Positions 18,033 through 26,335 are shown, counted from the first letter of the stretch. The stretch is DNA of 53,773 nucleotides from JAHWJR01 sp035942035 (GCA_035942035.1 DASZDK010000107.1:1-53773), one strand, 5' to 3'. Notes: a model not told the origin generated them from the sequence alone. Program-made: numbers and translations.

Positions 18033-19946
18033 ATGGCCGACATCAACATGTGGATGGTGTTGCAGAGCTCCATGCAGCCGGGCGCCCGCGAGGGACTCAA
18101 CCGGGCGACGCTGCGGCGGGTGGGTGACTTTGCCGGGCCGCACCGGCGCGCCATCGTGTCGTTCCTGCTCCTCGCCACGGTGTCGGCCGTGCTGGGTGTG
18201 GCGTCACCGGTGCTCGCCGGGTGGACCGTTGACGCCGTCGTCGAGGGCCGCGGTACGCGCACCGTGGCGGTGCTGGCTGCGCTCATCGCCGGGGTGGCCC
18301 TGGTGGAGTCGGCGGTGAGCCTGCTGGAGCGGCTCCAGTCGTCCCGGCTGGGCGAGGGCCTGATCTTCGACCTGCGCCGGAGGGTCTTCGAGCACGTCCA
18401 GCGAATGCCGGTGGCGTTCTTCACCCGTACCCACACCGGCGCCCTGGTGAGCCGGCTGAACAACGACGTGATCGGGGCCCAGCGAGCCTTCACCTCGGCC
18501 CTGTCGGGCGTGGTGACCAACGTCATCGTCCTGGTGCTGACGCTCGGGGTGATGGTGCGGCTGTCATGGCAGATCACCGTGCTGGCCCTCGTGTTGCTGC
18601 CGCTGTTCGTGGTCCCGGCCCGGCGAGTGGGCGCCAAGGTTGGCATGCTCGAGCGGGAGGCGACGGAGCACAACGCGGCCATGACCTCGCAGATGACCGA
18701 GCGGTTCTCCGCGCCCGGTGCCACGCTGGTCAAGCTGTTCGGGCGGCCTGCCGGCGAGGCCCGGGAGTTCGCTCACCGGGCGGCCCGGGTGCGCGACATC
18801 GGCGTGCGCTCGGCCATGGCCATGGAGGTGTTCTTCCGGGCGCTGACCCTGGCGTCGGGCCTGGCCCAGGCCCTCATCTACGGGCTCGGCGGCTACCTCG
18901 CCCTGCGGGGCGAGCTCGACGCCGGTCGGGTCGTGACCATGGCCCTGCTGCTCAACCGCCTGTACGGGCCGCTCACCGCCCTGGCCACCGCCCGTCTCGA
19001 CGTGGTGACGGCCCTGGTCAGCTTCGAGCGGGTCTTCGAGGTGCTCGACGTCGACCCCCTCATCGTGGAGCCGGCCGACCCCAAGGAGGTGCCCGACGGC
19101 CCGGTGGCGGTGGAGGTGGACGAGGTGCGCTTCGCCTACCCGTCGGCCGAGCAGGTGTCGCTGGCCTCCCTCGAGGAGGTGGCCACCCTCGACGACCGGG
19201 CCGGTGCTGAGGTGCTGCACGGCGTGTCGCTCCGCGTGGAACCCGGCCAGCTGGTGGCCCTCGTGGGGTCCTCCGGCGCCGGCAAGTCGACGCTGGCCTC
19301 TCTGGTGCCGCGGCTCTACGACGTCGACGCCGGCGCGGTGCGGCTGTCGGGCGTCGACGTGCGGGAGCTGTCGTTCGACTCCATCCGCCGCACCGTCGGG
19401 GTGGTCACCCAGGACGGGCACCTTTTCCACGACACCATCGGCGCCAACTTGCGCTACGCCCGGCCCGAGGCCACCGACGCCGAGCTCTGGGACGCAGTGA
19501 CCGCTGCGCGCCTGGCCGCCCTGGTGCGGTCCCTGCCCGACGGCCTCGACACCGTGGTGGGGGAGCGTGGGTACCGGCTCTCCGGCGGTGAGCGCCAGCG
19601 GCTCACCATCGCCCGGCTCCTGCTGGCCCGGCCCCGGGTGGTGATCCTCGACGAGGCCACCGCTCATCTCGACTCCGAGTCCGAGCTCGCCGTGCAGGAG
19701 GCGCTCGGCGCTGCCCTCGCCGGGCGTACCGCGCTGGTGATCGCCCACCGCCTCGCCACCGTCCGGGCGGCCGACGCCATCCTCGTGCTCGAGGACGGCC
19801 GGGTGGTCGAACGGGGCACCCATGCCCAGCTCCTCGCTGCGGGCGGGCGCTACGCCGAGCTCTATCGCACGCAGTTCGCCCCGGCCGAGACTGCGGCACC
19901 GGCGGCGGTCCCGCGCGTGCCGGTGGACGGACACGCCCGCACCTGA
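18033..19946 (+). CDS. ABC exporter, fused permease and ATPase
   Basis: A 637-residue half-transporter of the MsbA/multidrug exporter type. The N-terminal transmembrane domain spans about 40-320, with the coupling-helix region QRMPVAFFTRTHTGALVSRL. The nucleotide-binding domain has Walker A GSSGAGKST (412-420), Q-loop VVTQDGHLF, signature LSGGERQR (516-523), Walker B RVVILDEATAHLD (Asp540, Glu541) and the H-loop IAHRLATV. An acidic insertion of about 20 residues lies between the first strands of the ATPase domain. The SoxR-type promoter suggests export of redox-active compounds or xenobiotics; the substrate is unknown. Confidence 0.94.
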   Translation: MADINMWMVLQSSMQPGAREGLNRATLRRVGDFAGPHRRAIVSFLLLATVSAVLGVASPVLAGWTVDAVVEGRGTRTVAVLAALIAGVALVESAVSLLERLQSSRLGEGLIFDLRRRVFEHVQRMPVAFFTRTHTGALVSRLNNDVIGAQRAFTSALSGVVTNVIVLVLTLGVMVRLSWQITVLALVLLPLFVVPARRVGAKVGMLEREATEHNAAMTSQMTERFSAPGATLVKLFGRPAGEAREFAHRAARVRDIGVRSAMAMEVFFRALTLASGLAQALIYGLGGYLALRGELDAGRVVTMALLLNRLYGPLTALATARLDVVTALVSFERVFEVLDVDPLIVEPADPKEVPDGPVAVEVDEVRFAYPSAEQVSLASLEEVATLDDRAGAEVLHGVSLRVEPGQLVALVGSSGAGKSTLASLVPRLYDVDAGAVRLSGVDVRELSFDSIRRTVGVVTQDGHLFHDTIGANLRYARPEATDAELWDAVTAARLAALVRSLPDGLDTVVGERGYRLSGGERQRLTIARLLLARPRVVILDEATAHLDSESELAVQEALGAALAGRTALVIAHRLATVRAADAILVLEDGRVVERGTHAQLLAAGGRYAELYRTQFAPAETAAPAAVPRVPVDGHART

Positions 19947-20165
19947 CGGACCCGGTGTCTCTGCGGCGGCCTGTGGGCGTGCGGACGCCACAACTGCCTC
20001 TCGTGTGTCCACGGACCGACCGTCCCGCCTGCCGGCCGTCATACGTGGGCCGCAACCGCGAAGTGCGGCAAGCTTGCGTGCACTCGGTTGCTGCGTCGGG
20101 TCCGCCGCTCTTGCACCTGGGTGGGACGTGCCAGACCGCCCGGCCCTCGACACATCGGAGTGGCG

Positions 20166-20747
20166 ATGCGCAAGTTGATCGTGAGCAACCTGATCTCACT
20201 GGACGGCTACGCGGCCGGCCCCGGCGGCGATCTCATGGCGCTGCCGTTCGACACGACGTTCAGCGACTACAACCTCGAGCTCATGCAGGCCGCGGACACC
20301 CTGGTGTCCGGCGCCACCACCTACCGCGGGTTCTTGAGCTACTGGCCTCCGGTCGCCGATGACCCGGCTCAGCCAGACGTCGAACGGGCCATCTCGCGCC
20401 GACACCGTGAGCTCGAGCACCTCGTCGTCTCCGACAGCCTGAGCGTGGACGAGGCCGGGCCGTGGCGGGACAACACCACGATCGTTCGCAGGGACGAGGC
20501 AAGGGGCGCGATCGCCGAGGCCAAGAAGGGCGAGGGCGGTGAGCTGGTGGCCTTCGGCAGCATGACGACGTGGAATGACCTGCTCGCGGCGCGCCTGGTC
20601 GACGAGCTGCACGTGATGGTCGGCGCGGGCGTCCTGGTCGACGGCGTCCCGGCCTTCTCCGTGCGGCCGCCCGGCCCGATGCGGCTGACCGGCGCACGGC
20701 AGCTGGGCGCCTCCAACATCGCGTTGCTCCTCTACTCGCTGGGCTGA
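20166..20747 (+). CDS. Dihydrofolate reductase family protein (RibD C-terminal type)
   Basis: A 193-residue protein of the DHFR/RibD_C superfamily. It begins RKLIVSNLISLDGYAAGP, followed by DTLVSGATTYRGF and ELVAFGSMTTWNDLLAARLVDELHV, the usual NADPH-binding and substrate-site pattern. Such stand-alone proteins are predicted NADPH-dependent reductases of unknown substrate. The ATG at 20166 has GGAG five nucleotides upstream. It opens a stretch of unrelated single genes and pseudogenes, and the 219 bp before it contain nothing recognisable. Confidence 0.88.
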   Translation: MRKLIVSNLISLDGYAAGPGGDLMALPFDTTFSDYNLELMQAADTLVSGATTYRGFLSYWPPVADDPAQPDVERAISRRHRELEHLVVSDSLSVDEAGPWRDNTTIVRRDEARGAIAEAKKGEGGELVAFGSMTTWNDLLAARLVDELHVMVGAGVLVDGVPAFSVRPPGPMRLTGARQLGASNIALLLYSLG

Positions 20748-20871
20748 CTCGCAGCAGGTCCCGAGATCACCATCCGCTGGATCTGGTGGTCCAAGCATTT
20801 AGGAGGGGCGCCTGGCGAGGACTACGTCGAAGACGAAGCAGCTTGTGGCACAACGCCCGTCACGCGGTCGG

Positions 20872-21651
20872 TCAGAGCGAGCCGTCGGCGAGCAGCAGAT
20901 GCACCCGGTCGGCGGCGTGGGCGACCTGGGCGCGGTAAAGCGAGCTCCCGAGGCTGATCCGGCGCACGCCGAGTTCGGCAAGGTCGGAGAGGCCGAAGGG
21001 CGCCGGGCCGTGCGGATTCACCTCTGAGAGCTGGACGAGGATGTTCACCGGTCCACCGGCCTCATCGGTGACCGTCTTGATCGACGGGAGATCCCACGTG
21101 CCGGGCGCGAACAGGCAGTGCGCTCCGACGTCGGCGAACCCCTGCAGGCGAGCGAGTGCCTCGCCCATCCCTCCGTCGAGACCGTAGAGCAGCACCTCGG
21201 TGCGTCCGGTGATCACAAAGGGACGTTCGAGTGCTTGTGCTGCCTCGACAGCGGCATCGATCCTCGCGATGGCCCGGGCGCGGTCGTAGAGTCCGATCTC
21301 CTGGTCCCCAGACCAGTCCTCTATTCCCATCCCAGCCGCGCCCGTCTCCGCGAATCGCTGTACCGCAGCCGGCATGTCCTCGGGCTCGTGTCCATAGCCG
21401 TTCTCGGCATCGACGTTGCACGGCAAGGATGCGGCGCGCACCAGCACCTCGGCATGCTGCGCGTGCTCCTCCATCGTCACGTCGCCCGAAGCGTCGCGAC
21501 GGTCGATCGTGGCCGCATGGCCTCCGCTCGTCGTCGCGATGGCGGCAGTACCCGCGTCGCAGACGGCCCGGGCCGTTCCTGCGTCGACGACGTTGACCAT
21601 CACGAACGTGCCCGAGCGGTGCAGTTCCATGAAACGTGTGCCGCTGTCCAC
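20872..21651 (-). CDS. Isocitrate lyase/PEP mutase family protein
   Basis: A 259-residue (beta/alpha)8 protein of the PEP mutase/isocitrate lyase superfamily. Characteristic pieces are the N-terminal VMVNVVDAGTARAV, IATTSGGHAAT, the Mg-binding NVDAENGYG, GIEDWSG and ITGRTEVLLYG. The catalytic KKCGH-type loop of true isocitrate lyases is absent, so the reaction is open: 2-methylisocitrate lyase-like, carboxyphosphonoenolpyruvate mutase-like or oxaloacetate hydrolase-like. It starts at GTG 21651; a TACCGT box lies 8 nt upstream. It stands alone. Confidence 0.87.
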   Translation of the reverse strand: MDSGTRFMELHRSGTFVMVNVVDAGTARAVCDAGTAAIATTSGGHAATIDRRDASGDVTMEEHAQHAEVLVRAASLPCNVDAENGYGHEPEDMPAAVQRFAETGAAGMGIEDWSGDQEIGLYDRARAIARIDAAVEAAQALERPFVITGRTEVLLYGLDGGMGEALARLQGFADVGAHCLFAPGTWDLPSIKTVTDEAGGPVNILVQLSEVNPHGPAPFGLSDLAELGVRRISLGSSLYRAQVAHAADRVHLLLADGSL

Positions 21652-21659
21652 TTCCGGCG

Positions 21660-21665
21660 ACGGTA
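21660..21665 (-). promoter_or_regulatory. -10 box (TACCGT) of PEP-mutase-family gene
   Basis: TACCGT on the minus strand, 8 nt before the GTG at 21651; no Shine-Dalgarno sequence is seen. Confidence 0.45.
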
Positions 21666-21838
21666 CTCCCGTTCTTCAGGGGTTGGCCCAGACAATCCGA
21701 TCCCTGACGCCGCCTACGCGATGAGCTGGTTGGATCCCATGCGGGCGGGTCGAGGCCCGATCTTCGCTCGAACGACATGGGTAGCCGCAGGGAGGCCTTG
21801 CGGCTCGCCGTCGGGCCCGCGGGTGCGACACTATTGGC

Positions 21839-22566
21839 ATGGAAAGCCCGGCGCCCAGCCCATCGCGTCGCCGCTGGCTACTCGACGAGCTGGCAACCGC
21901 AGGCCGGGAGAACCTGGATCCTGACCACGTCGCCCGCTACGACGACAAGGAGGATGCGAACGCCACTGGCGAGCTCGCAGTTCTCTTCGAGCACGGGCTC
22001 GGCCAGCGGTGTGAGGTCGTTGATCTCGGCGCCGGGACGGGGCAGTTCACTTTGGCCGTGGCTGGGGTCTGTGCCCGAGTGGTCGCCGTCGACATCTCGC
22101 CACTCATGCTCGCCCGCCTTCGGACCAAGCTGGCGGCGTCGGGGCTGTCGAACGTCGAGGTCGTGCAGGCGGGGTTCCTCACCTACGAACATCGGGGACA
22201 GCCGGCCGACATCGTGTACTCCCGGTGGGCCCTGCACCACCTCCCGACTTCTGGAAGTCGGTTGCGCTTCGGCGGATGCGCAGCTTCGTTCGTGACGGCG
22301 GCGTGCTGCGGCTGTCGGACGTCGCCTACTGCTTCGAGCCCTCCGATGCGGAGGAACGCATCGAGGCATGGTGCGCCACCCTTCCGACCACCGCCGACGG
22401 CAACAGCGACTGGGTCGGAGCCGACATGGAGGAACACGTCCGCGACGAGCACTCCGCCTACGCCTGGCTGCTCGAGCCGATGATCGAGCGAAGCGGTTTC
22501 TCGATCGAGTCCACCGTGTACTCGCCCGACGGGTTCTTCGTCGAGTACATCGCCCGGGCCATCTGA
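21839..22566 (+). pseudogene. SAM-dependent methyltransferase, frameshifted
   Basis: The first frame (21839 to about 22240) encodes a class I methyltransferase N-terminus: VVDLGAGTGQFTLAVAG (motif I), VVAVDISPLMLARL and QPADIVYSRWALHHLP. The continuation, DFWKSVALRRMRSFVRDGGV and LRLSDVAYCFEPSDAEER to the stop at 22566, is in another frame. The two join if one base is restored near 22240, giving the usual ALHHLPDFWK. This is a 1-bp deletion or a sequencing error. A decayed homologous copy follows about 210 bp downstream. If the frameshift is real, the product would lack the C-terminal half. Confidence 0.82.
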
Positions 22567-22777
22567 ACTCGCTCCCAGTCGACAGCTGCTCGAGGCCACC
22601 TGCGATGCGCCGATCTCTGACGGGTTGAGGGATGTCGTTCAAATCGGTGCGGCCAACCGGAGCGGTCTGCAATCGTGAAGGGCGGTGCTGAGAGAGCGAC
22701 TGGAGGAGCGCTCGCCGGGGCGTGAACGCCTCCCTGGAGGTCCCAGGGGAGCCGGGTTCCGTGCAAGCCGGGCGGGG

Positions 22778-23196
22778 TGCTCGATGAGTCGGCTCGATCA
22801 GACGAAGGACGTCGTGGATCTCGGAGGCCTGGTCAGTTCGCTGTGGCGGCCGCCGACGCTGGCGGCATGGCGATCGCGGTTGATGTTTGTGAGGATGCTC
22901 ACCCCAACTTCAAATAAAGGACACCGAGGCGGGGATTGCCAACATCGAGATGGTCAACGCCGGCTGCGTCACCTCCCGCTTCCAAGGACAGCCAGCAGAT
23001 TGCGTCTGCTCTCGCTGGCCGCTCACAGATCCCCGACTCCTGGACGTCCGTCGCACTGCTCCGGATGCGCGGGGCGCTTCGACCGGGAGGCGTGCTTCGG
23101 CTGTCGGACATCGTCTGCTCCTTCGGCCCGGCGGAGGCCGAGGACCGGATCGAGGCATCGTGCGCCAGCGCAAGCCACGTGAGCCCGCCGTGGTGA
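22778..23196 (+). pseudogene. Decayed tandem copy of the methyltransferase
   Basis: Fragments in all three forward frames align in order with the intact-looking parts of the preceding gene: VVDLG, then PGQFAVAAADAGGMAIAVDV (motif I region), then DTEAGIANIEMVNAG, QPADCVCSRWPL and finally PDSWTSVALLRMRGALRPGG with LRLSDIVCSFGPAEAEDR. At least three frame changes and a TAA (about 22915) interrupt it. No N-terminal region or start codon remains. It is evidently an old tandem duplicate that has lost function. Confidence 0.78.
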
Positions 23197-23234
23197 GGGA
23201 GCAAGCGCTCACCATCGCCCCCCGTCGACGGCGT

Positions 23235-23240
23235 TAGGGT
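23235..23240 (+). promoter_or_regulatory. -10 box (TAGGGT) of leaderless DinB-like gene
   Basis: TAGGGT six nucleotides before the GTG at 23247, the same layout as at the aldolase gene. Confidence 0.5.
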
Positions 23241-23246
23241 CTGCCG

Positions 23247-23741
23247 GTGGACCGATGCCTGGAGTGCGGTTTCGAGTACCGCCCCGGGGAGGCGGCGCGC
23301 GCCGGTTCGGACATCGTCGAGACCGCTCTCCAACTCGCCGCCATGCTCGCTGACGCTGGTGCCGACGCCCGAGAGCGGCGCCAACCTGGCACCTGGTCGC
23401 CCCTCGAGTACGTATGCCACGTTCGAGACGTACTGCTGGTCCAGCGTGAGCGCGTCCTATTGGCCCGGCGCCAGGAGCGGCCATCGTTCCACCCGATGGG
23501 GCGCGACGAGCGCGTGGACCATGACGGCTACGCCGAGCAAGACGCATCTGACGTAGCCAGTCAGCTCTCCGACGCCGCCCGGCTCTTCGCCAACGTGCTC
23601 GGTCGCCTCCCGGCGGCGGACTGGGAGCGGACGGTCATGTACAACTACCCAGCGCTCGCGGAGCGGTCCCTGCGCTGGGTCGGCGTTCACACGCTCCACG
23701 AGCTACGTCACCACCTGGGAGACGTGCGCCGCCAACTGTGA
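23247..23741 (+). CDS. DinB-like fold protein
   Basis: A 164-residue protein of the DinB/DUF664 four-helix superfamily. Possible metal-binding histidines are His58 (EYVCHVRDVL) and the HELRHHLGD pair (His151, His155), the usual His...His-x3-His arrangement. The start also carries a CxxC (RCLECGFEY), absent from most relatives. Actinobacterial members include mycothiol-dependent transferases, so a thiol-transferase or detoxification role is possible but unproven. The GTG start directly follows a -10 box. Confidence 0.82.
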   Translation: MDRCLECGFEYRPGEAARAGSDIVETALQLAAMLADAGADARERRQPGTWSPLEYVCHVRDVLLVQRERVLLARRQERPSFHPMGRDERVDHDGYAEQDASDVASQLSDAARLFANVLGRLPAADWERTVMYNYPALAERSLRWVGVHTLHELRHHLGDVRRQL

Positions 23742-23914
23742 TGGCCGCGAAGGGCAGACGCGGCCCACTGTCGTCGCCACCTCGGCGTAAGCGCCGATAG
23801 GCGTGCCGTAGTCGCAAAACCGCCCCGAGGATTGTGGGCGCGCCCGTCTGTCGGAGTTGGAGTCCGGACGAGCACAGAGCCGTCGATTCTGGTCGTCATC
23901 GCACCCGGCAGCGG

Positions 23915-24544
23915 TCAGCAGCACTCATCCAGTTCGTCGCTGCGAAGGTGCTCGATGCCTTCGCGTCCGGCGACGTAGACGATTCCGAGCCCGGCGAGCG
24001 GGTCCGCCCACCACCAGCCGAAGACGGCGTTGGCAGCGAGCCCGGCAAGGAGGATCGCCGACAGCCAGACGCACAGCGCGGTCTCGGTCGCATCGGCGGT
24101 GACAGCGCGGCTTCCCAGTTGCTCGCCGACGCGACGCTTGGCCCGAGCGAGCAGTGGCATCACGACGAGCGAGACGATCGCCAGGCCGATGCCGAAGAGG
24201 CTCTCGTCGGGTTCCGCTCCCAGCGCGAGCTTGCGGATGGATTCGACGCCGACGCCCGCGGCAAGGGCGAGGAAGGTGATCGCAATGAGACGGACGGCGC
24301 GGCGCTCGGCGTTCTCGGACAGCTCCTCACCGCGACGGTCGCGCGCCAGCCTCCAGACGATGACCGAGCCGGCGAAGACCTCGACGTAGGAGTCAACGCC
24401 GAAGCCGACCAGGGCGATGGAGCCAGCCACGATGCCGGAGACGATCCCGGCGACGCCCTCGATGCTGTTCCAGGCAATGGTGAACCAGGCGAGGATGAGC
24501 CCGCGCCGCACAAGGTGGCGACGGTCAAGCACCGACGACGTCAT
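23915..24544 (-). CDS. Cation efflux (CDF-like) transporter, short form
   Basis: A 209-residue membrane protein. Transmembrane segments include LILAWFTIAWNSIEGVAGI, AGSIALVGFGVDSYVEVFAG (the Asp-containing CDF metal site with GVDS), LIAITFLALAAGV and the C-terminal AILLAGLAANAVFGWWWADP. It ends in an acidic Cys pair (DELDECC). The C-terminal cytosolic domain of classical CDF proteins is missing, as in other short ArsR-linked members. The ATG overlaps the stop of the CmtR-like sensor (ATGA, 24541-24544), so the pair probably forms a metal-induced efflux operon for cadmium, lead or a similar metal. Confidence 0.85.
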   Translation of the reverse strand: MTSSVLDRRHLVRRGLILAWFTIAWNSIEGVAGIVSGIVAGSIALVGFGVDSYVEVFAGSVIVWRLARDRRGEELSENAERRAVRLIAITFLALAAGVGVESIRKLALGAEPDESLFGIGLAIVSLVVMPLLARAKRRVGEQLGSRAVTADATETALCVWLSAILLAGLAANAVFGWWWADPLAGLGIVYVAGREGIEHLRSDELDECC

Positions 24545-24861
24545 GACGTCCCATCCACTGGACACCGGCCGAGTGGCAAGCCGGCCAGCGCGGTGAGGGC
24601 GTCGGCGATCGCCGGGTCGGAGAGCGAGTACCGGACGCGTCGACCTTCGTAGGTGGCCGTCACGAAGCCGCACCCGCGTAGGCACGCAAGATGGTTCGAC
24701 ATTGCCGAGCGGCTGACGCCGACCGCATCAGCCAGTTCAGCCGGATACCCGGGACCGGCGAGCAGGTGCACGAGCACCGTTCGACGAGTGGCGTCGGCTA
24801 GCGCGTCCCCGACCCTCGCGAGCGTGTCGACGTCAACGTCGATATCGAGAAACGTGACCAC
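24541..24861 (-). CDS. cmtR: CmtR-like ArsR-family metal sensor
   Basis: A 106-residue ArsR/SmtB winged-helix repressor. The recognition helix region SRSAMSNHLACLRGCGFV contains Cys60 and Cys64, matching the Cys57/Cys61 metal-binding pair of M. tuberculosis CmtR, and ATYEGRRVRYSLSD is also close to that protein. A third cysteine near the C-terminus (Cys100, GRCPVDG) could serve as the CmtR Cys102 equivalent. Cd(II)/Pb(II) sensing is therefore likely. It starts at GTG 24861, 7 nt after a TACCGT box, and is coupled to a cation-efflux gene. Confidence 0.88.
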   Translation of the reverse strand: MVTFLDIDVDVDTLARVGDALADATRRTVLVHLLAGPGYPAELADAVGVSRSAMSNHLACLRGCGFVTATYEGRRVRYSLSDPAIADALTALAGLPLGRCPVDGTS

Positions 24862-24868
24862 GCGGCCT

Positions 24869-24874
24869 ACGGTA
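24869..24874 (-). promoter_or_regulatory. -10 box (TACCGT) of cmtR-like operon
   Basis: TACCGT on the minus strand, 7 nt before the GTG at 24861, suggesting a leaderless mRNA for the sensor. Confidence 0.5.
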
Positions 24875-24932
24875 CAGCCCGGGGTGAACTATTCAGGCAG
24901 GGTCGCCTTCCTGTCGACCTCGGCACAAGGGC

Positions 24933-25230
24933 TCACCTTTCCGGTGACCTCCCCGATGACGCTTGAGCCAGTGCCAGGCTGGTCGTCCACTCCCATGTCT
25001 CGTGCATCCGCAGCCGTCCATCGTCGAGCACCTTGATGCGACTGCGGCATTGGCCAGAAGCGGTCAGCCTCTCCGATGGCACATGCGTGTACCGGAACTC
25101 CAGCTCTTCACCCAGCAAGTGCCCACCAGATACCCGAGCCGGACCGACCCGCCCTCGTACTTCGCGTGGACGATGCCGTCTGGATCCTCAGTACTCGAAG
25201 TACGTATCGTCGCCCGCATCTCCTTGGTGA
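24933..25230 (-). pseudogene. Small conserved protein (often annotated N-acetylglutamate synthase), frameshifted
   Basis: Reading 5' to 3' on the minus strand, DDTYFEY, EDPDGIVHAKYEGGSVRLGYLVGT and LGEELEFRYTHVPSE with CRSRIKVLDDGRLRMHETWE occur in three successive frames. Together they reproduce a family of about 110-residue proteins (pattern AxYxGGxIRxGxLVGT...LxFRYxH...CxSxxExLxDGRLRLxExW), commonly labelled N-acetylglutamate synthase without experimental basis. At least two single-base frameshifts are required, near 25195 and 25115, so it is a pseudogene. It lies in the same decayed stretch as the methyltransferases. Confidence 0.72.
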
Positions 25231-25269
25231 TCTGGTGTCGCCGCAGCGGCGCCGTCGCCGCCGCCCGGC

Positions 25270-26322
25270 TCAGCCGAGCTGAGCGAGCCGGAGCCGACCC
25301 GTCCCGGCCGTCACCCGGCCCACGACGACGGCCTCGTGACCTGAGGCGCGGAGACGCTCCGCGGCGGCGGCGGCGTCGTCGGGAGCGGCGCCGAACAACA
25401 ACCCGCCGGAGGTCTGGGCGTCGGCCAGGAGGACGACGGTGACCTCGTCGGCATCGCCTCGGTCGAGGCGCTCGGTCACCCACTCGAGGTTGCGCATGGT
25501 CCCGCCCGGAACGCAGCCGCCCTCAGCCAGGGCACGAGCGCCGGGGAGCAACGGCACCGCCCCGTGGTCGAGCACCACGTCGACGCCGGACTCTTCGGCC
25601 ATGCGCCCGAGGTGGCCGAGCAGGCCGAACCCGGTCACGTCGGTGGCCCCCCGGGCGCCGGCGGCGAGGGCGGCGGCGCACGCCTCGGCGTTGCTGCGGG
25701 TCATGGAGGCCACGGCGGCGGCCGCCAAGTCGTCGGTGGTCAGCCCCCGCTTCACCGCGGTGGCGATGATCCCGACGCCGAGCGGCTTGGTCAGCACCAG
25801 GGCGTCGCCGTGGCGCAGGCCGGCGTTGGTGAGCAGGCGGTCGGGATGGACCTCGCCGACCACGGCCAAGCCGAACTTCGGCTCCGGGTCGTCGACCGTG
25901 TGCCCGCCCACGGTGACGAACCCGCACTCGACCCCCACCTCGGCAGCGCCGGCCAGCACCTCGCCCAGCACCTCGGTGGGCAGCTCGTCGACGTTCCAGC
26001 CCACCAGGTTGAGGGCCAGGATCGGACGCCCGCCCATGGCGTAGACGTCGGACACGGCGTTGGTGGCGGCGATGCGGCCCCAGTCCCGCGGATCGTCCAC
26101 CACCGGCGTGATGAAGTCGGCGGTCACCACCAGCGCCCGGTCGTCGTCGAGCCGCCAGACCGCGGCGTCATCGCCCGTGGCGGAGCCCACGAGCAGGTCG
26201 GGGTGGTCGACCGGTGCCAGGCGGCGCAGGACCTGCGCCAGCTCGCCGGGAGCGAGCTTGCAGGCTCAGCCGGCGCCGTGGCTGAACTCGGTCAGCCGGC
26301 GGTGGGGTGCGGGCGAAGTCAT
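25270..26322 (-). CDS. selD: Selenophosphate synthetase, a selenoprotein (Sec19)
   Basis: A 350-residue SelD if the in-frame TGA at 26266-26268 is read as selenocysteine. From ATG 26322 the protein begins MTSPAPHRRLTEFSHGAG, then UGA, then ACKLAPGELAQVL. This is exactly the SelD active-site loop, where Cys or Sec precedes the catalytic Lys (here Lys22). Downstream motifs are GDDAAV (50-55), TADFITPVVDDP, AATNAVSDVYAMGG, VGGHTVDDPEPKFGLAVVGE, TGFGLLGHL and AQTSGGLL. Reaction: selenide + ATP to selenophosphate, the donor for Sec-tRNA. Gene callers would start at 26190 and lose the catalytic loop. A stem-loop follows the UGA directly. The gene is divergent from a lipoate-ligase-family gene. Confidence 0.93.
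26232..26265 (-). promoter_or_regulatory. Putative bacterial SECIS stem-loop in selD
   Basis: Starting one base after the UGA, the mRNA can form a 5-bp lower stem (CCUGC with GCAGG), a small A/GGC internal loop, a perfect 7-bp upper stem (AGCUCGC with GCGAGCU) and a UCCCG apical loop. The loop begins about 14 nt after the UGA, near the position expected for SelB-binding bacterial SECIS elements. Confidence 0.7.
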
Positions 26323-26329
26323 CGCAGCG

Positions 26330-26335
26330 ACTCTA
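26330..26335 (-). promoter_or_regulatory. -10 box (TAGAGT) of selD
   Basis: TAGAGT on the minus strand, 7 nt before the ATG at 26322. It supports this upstream start, and hence the UGA-containing reading frame, and suggests a leaderless transcript. Confidence 0.5.

Noticed and set aside
22200..22280. Programmed -1 frameshift in the methyltransferase
   Set aside because: There is no slippery heptamer or obvious downstream structure, and restoring one base gives the conserved HHLPDFW motif. A deletion or sequencing error is simpler.
23834..24652. A 272-codon plus-strand frame across the CDF gene
   Set aside because: It is antisense to the transporter and the sensor, acidic and repetitive in composition, and without domain features.
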